DNA of 5,495 nucleotides from an uncultured Oligoflexia bacterium (GCA_950060715.1 CATLVA010000131.1:1-5495); one strand, 5' to 3'. Shown: positions 1 through 5,495, counted from the first letter of the stretch. Numbers and translations: made by a program. Notes: a model not told the origin generated them from the letters alone.

Positions 1-1050
1 GGTGATGACGGAAATGCTGATCTTAAATATCTCTACGCTGCTCTTGATTCGCTTGTTCCAATGATGCATGAAAATATCATTATCGTACTAAAATCAACTG
101 TTCCAATAGGAACAGGTAAAGCGGTAAAAAATTATATAGCAGAAAGAGTAAATGAAACTTTTTACGTGGTAAATAATCCTGAGTTTTTAAAAGAAGGTTC
201 AGCTGTTAATGACTTCATGAAACCTGAAAGAGTCGTTATCGGTACCGATTCTGATTTTGCTTTTAAAATGATGGAAGAATTATATGAACCATTTAATCGT
301 CAGATAAGTAGAACGATTAGAATGTCTAATCTTTCAGCAGAAGTTGTGAAGTACGCTGCTAACTGTTTTCTAGCTACGAAAATTTCTTTTATGAACGAGA
401 TCGCAAGGTTGTGTGACAAAACTGGTGCTGATGTTGAAGAAGTAAGACACGGGATCTCAACAGATAGCAGAATTGGAACTCAGTTCTTATACCCAGGTCC
501 TGGCTACGGTGGATCTTGTTTTCCAAAAGACGTAAAGGCACTTATTTATAAAGCTAAAGAGCTAGGATTAGATTTCAAAATTGTAACAGCAACTGAAGAA
601 GTGAATGCAGAACAAAAACTTTATATGTTTGAGAAAGTTCAAGAACATTATAAAAACGAACTCAAGGATAAGCATATTGCAATTTGGGGAACTGCTTTCA
701 AGGCTAATACTGATGATATTCGTGAAACCCCAGCTCAATATATTGTACAGGAACTAACTAAAGCTGGAGCTAAGGTTACTTTCTACGACCCAGAAGCTGC
801 AGATAATTTTCAAGCGATGGCCGAGTCGAATAAATTCAATGCTACGAAAGTTACCAATAAGTATGACTGTCTCGATGGAGCAGATGCTTTGATGGTTTTA
901 ACTGAGTGGAAAGAATTCAGAATGCCAGACTTTATTGAGATTAAAAACAGGCTTAAAGCTCCAGTTATTTTTGATGGAAGAAATCTTTACAAAACCAGAC
1001 ATGTGCTTGAGGAAGGGTTCAAGTACTATGCGGTAGGAAAGGCGATATGA
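1..1050 (+). CDS. ugd: UDP-glucose 6-dehydrogenase, C-terminal part (5' end cut by window edge)
   Basis: This cytoplasmic enzyme oxidises UDP-glucose to UDP-glucuronate with two NAD+, feeding polysaccharide and lipid-sugar synthesis. The frame is open from base 1, so the start lies upstream. About 349 codons are visible, and the family usually has 430-450, so roughly 85-90 residues of the N-terminal NAD-binding fold are missing. Visible residues, numbered from base 1, are: STVPIGT (32-38) at the end of the Rossmann domain; NPEFLKEGSA (59-68) with the catalytic-region Glu; the helix AEVVKYAANCFLATK with Lys117 and Asn121; the active-site PGPGYGGSCFPKD with nucleophile Cys173; GTAFKANTDD (230-239) opening the UDP-binding C-terminal domain; and FDGRNLY (324-330) with its conserved Arg. 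All key residues look intact. Its TGA overlaps the next ATG (ATGA), so it is probably coupled to the downstream gene. Related nucleotide-sugar dehydrogenases (UDP-ManNAc type) are less likely, given the GGSCFPKD and TDD motifs. The symbol ugd is used generically. Confidence 0.95.
   Translation, partial: GDDGNADLKYLYAALDSLVPMMHENIIIVLKSTVPIGTGKAVKNYIAERVNETFYVVNNPEFLKEGSAVNDFMKPERVVIGTDSDFAFKMMEELYEPFNRQISRTIRMSNLSAEVVKYAANCFLATKISFMNEIARLCDKTGADVEEVRHGISTDSRIGTQFLYPGPGYGGSCFPKDVKALIYKAKELGLDFKIVTATEEVNAEQKLYMFEKVQEHYKNELKDKHIAIWGTAFKANTDDIRETPAQYIVQELTKAGAKVTFYDPEAADNFQAMAESNKFNATKVTNKYDCLDGADALMVLTEWKEFRMPDFIEIKNRLKAPVIFDGRNLYKTRHVLEEGFKYYAVGKAI
1035..1042 (+). promoter_or_regulatory. Ribosome binding site for the TIGR03546-type gene
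   Basis: AGGAAAGG ends 4 nt before the ATG at 1047, and its AGGA core is 8 nt away. It lies inside the last codons of the dehydrogenase gene. Together with the ATGA stop/start overlap it supports 1047 as the true start and suggests translational coupling. Confidence 0.7.
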
Positions 1051-1571
1051 CACTGATCCTAAAGCAGATTTTTGGTTTACTAAAAGTCTTAAACTCCGAT
1101 ACCGGAGAAAATCAAATAGCCGCAGGTGTTGCCTGCGGTTTAATTTTGGGGTTCGCACCTGCTTTATCCCTTCAAACTCTACTCGTTTTTATTATTATTT
1201 TTATTTTTAGAGTTCAAGCTGGTGCAGCTTTCACATCGGCATTTTTCTTTGCCATGGTTGCTTACATCTTTGATCCAATGTTTGATCAGGTAGGACAAGT
1301 GATTTTGGAAATGGAAAGCTTAAAGCCTTTATATACCACCATGTACAACATGCCGATTGTGCCTTTCACTAAGTTCTATAACTCTGTTGTTATGGGGGCA
1401 GGTGTGGTTGCAATTGCAATGTTTCCGGTCATCTTTGTACTGACAAAAATCTTAGTAAAAAAATATCGTCTCAAAGTTGTGGCAAAATTTGAAAAAACAA
1501 AATTTTGGAAAGCGATTAAAGCGACAAGTTTTTACAAATGGTATGCAAAATACGACCAACTTTACGGGTGA
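1047..1571 (+). CDS. TIGR03546-family inner-membrane protein (DUF2062-like), partner of TIGR03545
   Basis: The product is a 174-residue predicted integral membrane protein of unknown function. The segment from residue 25, with AAGVACGLILGFAP then LQTLLVFIIIFIFRVQAG, follows the Gly-rich pattern of DUF2062-like proteins: a small-residue membrane hairpin at about 25-54, then Arg-Val and a further hydrophobic stretch at about 58-80. Another strong membrane segment spans about 112-137. The C-terminal tail (138-174) is basic, rich in Lys and aromatic residues, and probably cytoplasmic. TIGR03546 is an uncharacterised family defined by its position next to TIGR03545, and the next gene here is a TIGR03545-type protein 3 nt downstream, which strongly supports the call. 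The start is set by a good Shine-Dalgarno and by the overlap with the dehydrogenase stop codon. The identification rests on my recall of the family pattern plus gene context. The biochemical role is unknown; an envelope assembly or transport role together with its partner is inference. Confidence 0.85.
   Translation: MTLILKQIFGLLKVLNSDTGENQIAAGVACGLILGFAPALSLQTLLVFIIIFIFRVQAGAAFTSAFFFAMVAYIFDPMFDQVGQVILEMESLKPLYTTMYNMPIVPFTKFYNSVVMGAGVVAIAMFPVIFVLTKILVKKYRLKVVAKFEKTKFWKAIKATSFYKWYAKYDQLYG
1094..1138 (+). other. Two tandem intragenic hairpins near the start of the TIGR03546-type gene
   Basis: The first inverted repeat is CTCCG (1094-1098), loop ATAC, CGGAG (1103-1107). The second is CCGCAGG (1120-1126), loop TGTTG, CCTGCGG (1132-1138), which can extend by a G·T and an A-T pair and is followed by a T-rich TTTAATTTT. 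Both are GC-rich islands in an AT-rich gene, at codons 16-31. The second resembles a weak terminator or attenuator and could modulate read-through from ugd into the membrane-protein pair. They could equally be a by-product of coding for the conserved Ala/Gly-rich motif. There is no functional evidence. Confidence 0.3.
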
Positions 1572-1574
1572 TAT

Positions 1575-3500
1575 ATGAGTGAACAGATGACAGAGCAGAA
1601 AACGAGTAAAGAAGAAAAAAAGAAAAAGAAACCAAAAGGTCCAATTCGATTAGGTGCGGTTATTCCCGTTACTATTTTTATTGTTTTGGTGGTTCTTTTT
1701 AATATTTATTTTTTAGATACAACGATAAAAAAAGTTATCGAGTATGGTGGGACTTATGCTAACGGAGCCGAAGTTAATGTCGGTAAAGTGGAAACAAGTT
1801 TTAAGGATTTAAAATTTAGCGTAAAGAATATTCAATTCACAAATAAGAAAAAACCTACGCATAATATTTTTGAAATCGGAAATCTTCAATTTCAAATGCT
1901 TTGGGATGCTATCTTGAGAGGGAAAGCAGTCATTAGCTTAGCTGAGCTAGGTGATATCAAGGTCGATACTAAAAGAGCAAGGCCTGGTCATATACCTCCA
2001 CCACCAAAAGCTTCTGAGACTTCAGCAAAGGATAAAGCACTTACTGTTGCAAAAGAGCAGTTTCAAGGAAATGTATTTGGTGATATTGCAGCCGTTGCTG
2101 GTGGTGCGAGTGCTCAAGATACTGGAGATGCTATTAAGGAAGGTCTCGAATCTGAGAAAAAATTTAAAGAATTAGAGAACAAAATTAATGATCAGAAAGC
2201 AAAACTTGAAAAGAGCTTTAAAGATCTTCCTTCACAAAATGAGTTAAAAGATCTTGAAAAGAGACTTCGAAATATCAAATGGAAGGACCTTGGAAACTTA
2301 GCTAAGGCACCAGGTGTTCTAAAAGAAGCGGATAAACTTAAAAAAGATATTGATAAGGCGATTAAAAAATTTAAAAACGCTGAAAAAGAAGTCAAAGAAT
2401 CTGATAAGCTTTTAAAGAATGCTTATAAAGAAGCAGAGGCTAGTGTCGAAGGAGATATCGCTGCCGTTGGAAAGAGAATGAAAATTCCAACGTTGAATCC
2501 TGAGGGAATAGCACGAAGCCTTTTTGGAGAAGAAGTTTTTTCAAAGATCGATGAGTTAAAAGGTTATTACGCAAAAATCGAAAAATACCTACCTCCGAAA
2601 AAGAAAGGGCCATCAGAGCAGGATCTTCTAAAAGACAAAGTGAAAAAAGAAAGAGGTGAAGGCAAAAATTATTCATTTGGAACTCCAAATTCGTACCCTT
2701 TATTTTGGTTAAAGCTCGCAAAAATCAATTCTGAAAATGAGCAAGGAACAGTTGCCGGTAAAATTACTGATGTAACTAACGATCAGGCCATGCTTGGTAA
2801 GCTTACTAAAGTAAATTTAAAAGCTGATTTCCCACCACAGAAAATAACAGGTATTGAAGGCGAGATGACTATCGATCATAGAGATGAACCTATGGCCACA
2901 ATCTCTGGTCAAGTAGCTTCATTTCCAGTGAGTAATAAGGCCATCAGTAAAAGTAGTGATGTTACATTTGTAATTGATAAGGCTGATGGTGGGTCGAAAA
3001 TTGAAGCTAAACTCACACCTAAACGAGCAGATGTGAGGATTAAAAACAGCTTCACAAAGATTGATTTTAAAACCAAAGCAAAATCAAAAGTTGTCGATGA
3101 AGTTCTTGAAGATGTTGCAAAGAGAACTCAGCTTCTTACTCTTGATGCAAAGGTGACTGGAAAATGGGATGCTCTAGGTTTTGATATTAAATCAAACTTA
3201 GCTCAAGTCATTCAAAACTCTGTTCAGGGTCTAGTTCAAGCAAAGATCAAGGAAATGCAGGACAAAATTAGAAAAGACGTCGAAGCCGCCATTAATAAAC
3301 AGAAAAAACAAGTTCAAGGTCAAATAGATCAGTTAAAAGGTCAATATGAAGGAGAGCTTGCCAAGGCTCAAAAAGAACTTGATAAAGTTAATGGTCAGCT
3401 AAAATCTGAAGAGAAGAAAGCTAAGAAACAAGCAGACAAAGAGAAAAAGAAGCTAGAGAAAAAACTTAAAAAAGATCTATTTAAAGGAATTAAACTTTAA
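1575..3500 (+). CDS. TIGR03545-family membrane-anchored protein with AsmA-like periplasmic domain and coiled coils
   Basis: The product is a 641-residue protein of an uncharacterised family found only in bacteria with an outer membrane. The N-terminus is short, cytoplasmic and Lys-rich (12-21). It is followed by a single membrane anchor at about 28-47, placing the rest in the periplasm. Residues ~50-135 look like the start of AsmA/DUF748-type proteins: a helix, then NVGKVETSFKDLKFSVKN, the FEIGNLQFQM strand, LLRGK-like ILRGKAVI and a further strand. A Pro run (140-144) leads to a long, highly charged helical region (~190-290) likely to form coiled coil. Residues ~370-540 are rich in alternating strand patterns ending in TGKWDALGFDIKSNL, again AsmA-like. 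Residues ~550-640 form a second Lys/Glu/Gln-rich coiled coil with a very basic tail. It starts 3 nt after the upstream stop, with only a weak, close Shine-Dalgarno-like GGGTGA, so translation probably depends on coupling. A strong terminator follows. The AsmA resemblance is by pattern reading; a lipid-transfer or envelope-tethering role is inference. Confidence 0.88.
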   Translation: MSEQMTEQKTSKEEKKKKKPKGPIRLGAVIPVTIFIVLVVLFNIYFLDTTIKKVIEYGGTYANGAEVNVGKVETSFKDLKFSVKNIQFTNKKKPTHNIFEIGNLQFQMLWDAILRGKAVISLAELGDIKVDTKRARPGHIPPPPKASETSAKDKALTVAKEQFQGNVFGDIAAVAGGASAQDTGDAIKEGLESEKKFKELENKINDQKAKLEKSFKDLPSQNELKDLEKRLRNIKWKDLGNLAKAPGVLKEADKLKKDIDKAIKKFKNAEKEVKESDKLLKNAYKEAEASVEGDIAAVGKRMKIPTLNPEGIARSLFGEEVFSKIDELKGYYAKIEKYLPPKKKGPSEQDLLKDKVKKERGEGKNYSFGTPNSYPLFWLKLAKINSENEQGTVAGKITDVTNDQAMLGKLTKVNLKADFPPQKITGIEGEMTIDHRDEPMATISGQVASFPVSNKAISKSSDVTFVIDKADGGSKIEAKLTPKRADVRIKNSFTKIDFKTKAKSKVVDEVLEDVAKRTQLLTLDAKVTGKWDALGFDIKSNLAQVIQNSVQGLVQAKIKEMQDKIRKDVEAAINKQKKQVQGQIDQLKGQYEGELAKAQKELDKVNGQLKSEEKKAKKQADKEKKKLEKKLKKDLFKGIKL

Positions 3501-3507
3501 AATATCC

Positions 3508-3534
3508 AAGGCCCTCTTTCGAGGGCCTTTTTTT
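3508..3534 (+). terminator. Intrinsic terminator between convergent operons, possibly bidirectional
   Basis: A perfect 9-bp stem (AAGGCCCTC at 3508-3516 with GAGGGCCTT at 3521-3529) has a TTTC loop and is followed by a run of seven T (3528-3534). It starts 7 nt after the stop of the TIGR03545-type gene and clearly ends the + operon. In the other direction the hairpin directly follows the lipoprotein stop codon, and the sequence after it is GGATATTTT, a weaker U-tract. It may therefore also serve the - operon, less efficiently. Confidence 0.93.
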
Positions 3535-3535
3535 A

Positions 3536-3991
3536 TTATTGATAGAAATCTTGGCAGCTACCAGAACCGATTGGAACTATATTAGCAATATTACTATAGT
3601 CATTAGGAGAGCTGCTAGAAAAGGCTGATGTCACTTCTGTATCTGAACAGGCGAGGTTTCCAATATCAGATAGGCACTGTGTCGCCTCAGTTTGATTTTT
3701 AACAATACTTCCATTGCTTTCAGCGCTGATAAATTCGCTAAGGGTGTTGTAATCCGAATTTCCTAAAGCTGTATCAAAACCATTTTCATCGTTAATTTCT
3801 GTCATACAGTCACTTGTTGATGTTATCTCGCTAAAACACGCCACTAACTTAGAGCATATTTTAGAGGATAGGCTTTCGGCATAGCTTGATTCACTATCTC
3901 CATTAGAAAGATCACTTTCAGTGGCTGGATTTCCAGTCTCGGTGCCACAGCTAGCGAATATAAGGACTAGGGCAAGTAGTAACAATTTCAT
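3536..3991 (-). CDS. Small six-cysteine lipoprotein with CGTETGNP mature end
   Basis: The product is a 151-residue predicted lipoprotein. The N-terminus is MKLLLLALVLIFASC: one Lys, a short hydrophobic core and a lipobox with Cys15 as the lipidated residue, though Phe at -3 is less usual than Leu. The mature protein begins CGTETGNP, a signature I associate with exported lipoproteins of Bdellovibrionota and myxobacteria. No Asp follows the Cys, so by the enterobacterial sorting rule it would go to the outer membrane. A Ser/Glu/Asp-rich linker (23-42) precedes a compact domain with Cys at 46, 52, 62, 106, 115 and 146, enough for three disulfides. The protein has no Arg and only four Lys, so it is strongly acidic. 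No enzymatic motif is visible and I do not recognise a named family. Its ATG overlaps the stop of the upstream regulator gene (ATGA), suggesting coupled translation. It is the last gene of its operon. Confidence 0.85.
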   Translation of the reverse strand: MKLLLLALVLIFASCGTETGNPATESDLSNGDSESSYAESLSSKICSKLVACFSEITSTSDCMTEINDENGFDTALGNSDYNTLSEFISAESNGSIVKNQTEATQCLSDIGNLACSDTEVTSAFSSSSPNDYSNIANIVPIGSGSCQDFYQ

Positions 3992-4812
3992 TCGGACTCC
4001 AATTGAGAAAGAGGAAACATTTGTATTCCAACTTGATAAACATTTTGTTTATTTTGATCTTGTTCTGAAAGTTCAAGGACACTTTTTCTAAAATGCTGAA
4101 TGAGAGTTTTTAGCTCTTTAATATTTTCATCAGATACTGCAATTGTAACCGCAGAAATATCTCTTAATTCTCTATCTACAGTGTCAATTGATTTTGAGGC
4201 AAGATCTAACATATTTTTATGATAAGCAGCTATGGCACTTGAGCTAACTTCGTCTCCAGTTGTGATAAGCTCATCAGTTTGGACATATCGATTTTGATAT
4301 CTTTTGATGAGATTTAAACGAAGGAGTACTTCCAAAGCTTCCTCTGCTTGTTTTTTAGATATCTTGGGGCGAATTAATTCAGATATAGTCTTTGGATCGA
4401 GTTTTATTTTCTTAGTGGCAAGAAGCTCCCTTACAGCAACATAATACCATTTCGAGTAGTATTCAAAATGATCTTGAGAGAGGGGATGAAGTCTTTTAAA
4501 AGCCGAGAATTTTAAAATTTCTTGGGCCAATTCATGTTTTATTTCGCTCGTTTTGGCCTGATTGAATGAAACAAGAAGCCGAAAATATTGCGTTTCTTTT
4601 TTGCCCAACTTAAAAAAATGAGCAAAAGTCTCAATGCTTTTTTCTGATAGATTTCTTTGATTATCGATCACCATCTTCAGATAATTTGGTGATTTGTATC
4701 CACATTTTTGAGAGAAGTATCTATAGGAAAACGCCCTATGATTTTCCTTTAAGTATTCATAGGACGCTTTCAAATATAAACGATAATTTGTGTATTTAAA
4801 GATATCAATCAA
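3988..4812 (-). CDS. TIGR02147-family predicted regulator (N-terminal HTH-like, C-terminal DUF4423), probable TTG start
   Basis: This is a predicted DNA-binding protein of the TIGR02147 family, which is abundant in Bdellovibrionota and Fibrobacter. From the TTG at 4812 it has 274 residues, close to the family's usual size. The family's typical opening appears at once: DIFKYTNYRLYLK (3-15), SYRYFSQKCGYKSPNYLK (29-46), then IDNQRNLSEKSIETFAHFF (49-67). That region reads as a Cro/CI-like helix-turn-helix. DUF4423 follows, with WYYVAVREL (122-130), PKISKKQAEEALEVLLRLNL (149-168), TTGDEV, RDISAVTIAVSDE and the closing VYQVGIQMFPLS. The family is full length with no obvious damage. An in-frame TTG at 4848 would add 12 residues and has AAAGGAG 9 nt upstream, so it cannot be excluded. 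The 4812 start is preferred because of its stronger Shine-Dalgarno and the fit to the family N-terminus. The gene overlaps its upstream neighbour by 8 nt and its downstream neighbour by 4. DNA-binding and control of its own operon are inference. Confidence 0.9.
   Translation of the reverse strand: MIDIFKYTNYRLYLKASYEYLKENHRAFSYRYFSQKCGYKSPNYLKMVIDNQRNLSEKSIETFAHFFKLGKKETQYFRLLVSFNQAKTSEIKHELAQEILKFSAFKRLHPLSQDHFEYYSKWYYVAVRELLATKKIKLDPKTISELIRPKISKKQAEEALEVLLRLNLIKRYQNRYVQTDELITTGDEVSSSAIAAYHKNMLDLASKSIDTVDRELRDISAVTIAVSDENIKELKTLIQHFRKSVLELSEQDQNKQNVYQVGIQMFPLSQLESE
3997..4000 (-). promoter_or_regulatory. Ribosome binding site for the lipoprotein gene
   Basis: On the minus strand TTGGAG lies with its GGAG core 5 nt upstream of the ATG at 3991, inside the final codons of the regulator gene. 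It supports the ATG that overlaps the regulator's TGA. Confidence 0.65.
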
Positions 4813-5495
4813 GAAGGAGCTCCTCCCAAGTGCTATCTCTATAAACAAAAAGGCTAGCTCCTTTAAAATAAAAATTAGACACCCCTTCGAGCTTCACAGT
4901 CAGCTCTAATTGACTATTATCAACTTTTACTAAGTAGCTAGTCTGGTAACCTTTAAGGAATATATAATTATCTTTTTGAAGATAATCGTTATAGGTGAAG
5001 CTCCAAAAGCCCTCGTCTAGGTCTAGAACATCTACAATTGCAAGGTCGCCAGAAGTTGAAATCAGGTTCAGGTAGCTTCTATATGAACTAGTGCGATTAA
5101 GAGAAATGATATATTCAGAATTTATCTCAGAAAGATATAGTGGCCTACCAGGAAAACTCAGTTCACTTAAATACTCTCTTTTGACTGGATCAAGAGCATA
5201 CAGCGGATCTGTCTGTAAAAAAGTTGAAAAGTATACTTTTGATGGCGTGAAGTGGACTGCACTAAGTGTTTCTCCAGGAGCTACGACCTCAAGGCTATCA
5301 ATTTCAGACAAGTCTTCAGCAAAAACGGAATAAATAGCTCCTCTCTCAATAGGGTCGGTTTGTATAATATGGATTTCGTTATCGTAAGATCTAACATAGT
5401 TTTTGGAAGGAATATTTTTATCCATAATATTATATTTGTATTCTTTGCTTATAGATATAAGGGTAGCGCCCTCATAGTGTGTGCTTATCAAGTAC
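4805..5495 (-). CDS. Beta-propeller protein (PF09826-like), C-terminal part (5' end cut by window edge)
   Basis: The frame is open to the window edge, leaving 229 full codons of C-terminus. The first visible codons (Tyr-Leu-Ile-Ser-Thr) read as an internal strand, so the TTG at 5491 is most likely an internal Leu. Numbering from that Tyr, APGETLSAVHF (72-82), then TFLQTDPLYALD (91-102) and LSFPGRP (112-118), match the hallmark of the secreted 'beta propeller domain' family PF09826: ApGE-I-S-RF, YvvTF-DPL-viD, L-iPGfS. The Arg of the RF motif is His here, and PGFS is PGRP, so this is a divergent member. The rest is alternating short hydrophobic strands with aromatic residues and turns, as in propeller blades, ending in a final WEELLLD. 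Family members are usually exported and around 500-700 residues; the signal peptide would be outside the window. No catalytic role is known. The gene overlaps the regulator start by 8 nt, so the two are probably co-translated. The family call is from motif recall. Confidence 0.75.
   Translation of the reverse strand, partial: YLISTHYEGATLISISKEYKYNIMDKNIPSKNYVRSYDNEIHIIQTDPIERGAIYSVFAEDLSEIDSLEVVAPGETLSAVHFTPSKVYFSTFLQTDPLYALDPVKREYLSELSFPGRPLYLSEINSEYIISLNRTSSYRSYLNLISTSGDLAIVDVLDLDEGFWSFTYNDYLQKDNYIFLKGYQTSYLVKVDNSQLELTVKLEGVSNFYFKGASLFVYRDSTWEELLLD
4820..4827 (-). promoter_or_regulatory. Strong ribosome binding site that decides the regulator's TTG start
   Basis: GGGAGGAG on the minus strand sits 7 nt upstream of the TTG at 4812, an ideal spacing, within the last codons of the beta-propeller gene. 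The following CTCC (4819-4816) can pair with the GGAG of 4826-4823 around a 3-nt loop, which could partly hide the site until ribosomes translating the upstream gene open it. The pairing is short (4-5 bp), so its effect is uncertain. Confidence 0.6.

Noticed and set aside
61..63. ATG at 61 as start of the dehydrogenase
   Set aside because: The frame is open back to base 1 and the upstream codons (GDDGNADLKYLYAAL...) fit the family, so 61 is an internal Met and the gene is cut by the window edge.
898..1158. Minus-strand open frame opposite the end of ugd and start of the TIGR03546-type gene
   Set aside because: Antisense to two well-supported genes; basic, low-complexity translation with no recognisable domain.
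1934..1949. Near-palindrome TAGCTTAGCTGAGCTA (14 of 16 positions symmetric)
   Set aside because: Lies mid-gene, encodes ordinary residues (Ser-Leu-Ala-Glu-Leu) and has no loop; probably a chance product of repeated AGCT codons.
1951..2175. Plus-strand open frame within the TIGR03545-type gene
   Set aside because: Out-of-frame shadow of a Lys/Ala-rich coding region; no ribosome binding site or domain.
2192..2721. Two minus-strand open frames (2192-2395 and 2440-2721) inside the TIGR03545-type gene
   Set aside because: Phe/Leu/Ser-rich translations are the expected antisense of Lys/Glu-rich coiled coil (AAA/GAA read as TTT/TTC); not real genes.
4815..4824. Perfect palindrome AGGAGCTCCT as an operator
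   Set aside because: It coincides with the regulator's ribosome binding site and the Glu-Leu-Leu codons of the upstream gene, and is too short and without a second copy to call an operator.
5091..5333. Plus-strand open frame opposite the propeller gene
   Set aside because: Antisense to a gene with recognisable motifs; no domain or convincing start.
5489..5491. TTG at 5491 as start of the beta-propeller gene
   Set aside because: The frame stays open to the edge, the first residues look like an internal beta strand, there is no signal peptide, and the family is far longer.

Overview
The window looks like chromosomal DNA from a predatory bacterium of the Bdellovibrionota, most likely a low-GC Bacteriovorax/Halobacteriovorax-type lineage. 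This is inferred from AT-rich composition, a TIGR02147-family (DUF4423) regulator, a lipoprotein whose mature end carries the 'CGTETGNP' signature I associate with Bdellovibrionota and myxobacteria, and a TIGR03545/TIGR03546 gene pair that is known only from diderm bacteria. No database search was possible, so the lineage is an inference.

Layout: two operons run towards each other and meet at a 35-nt gap holding one strong intrinsic terminator. The left operon (+ strand) starts outside the window. It holds the last ~350 codons of a UDP-glucose 6-dehydrogenase (1-1050), a small membrane protein of the TIGR03546 type (1047-1571) and a 641-residue TIGR03545-type protein with one N-terminal membrane anchor and an AsmA-like periplasmic region (1575-3500). 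The first two genes overlap by ATGA and the last two are 3 nt apart, so all three are probably co-transcribed and translationally coupled. UDP-glucuronate supply for envelope polysaccharide or lipid is thus linked to an uncharacterised envelope protein pair.

The right operon (- strand) also enters from outside. In transcription order it holds the C-terminal part of a PF09826-like secreted beta-propeller protein (5495-4805), a TIGR02147-family predicted DNA-binding regulator (4812-3988, probably starting at TTG) and a small six-cysteine lipoprotein (3991-3536). Both junctions are overlapping stop/start codons (8 nt and 4 nt). A regulator sandwiched between two predicted exported proteins suggests a self-contained cell-surface cassette with its own regulator. 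Its function is unknown.

I saw no rRNA, tRNA, CRISPR array, insertion sequence, attachment site or replication origin. There is no gene-free stretch longer than 35 bases. Promoters for both operons must lie outside the window. The main points for follow-up are the TIGR03545/03546 pair coupled to ugd, the beta-propeller/TIGR02147/lipoprotein cassette, and two tandem hairpins at the start of the TIGR03546 gene.
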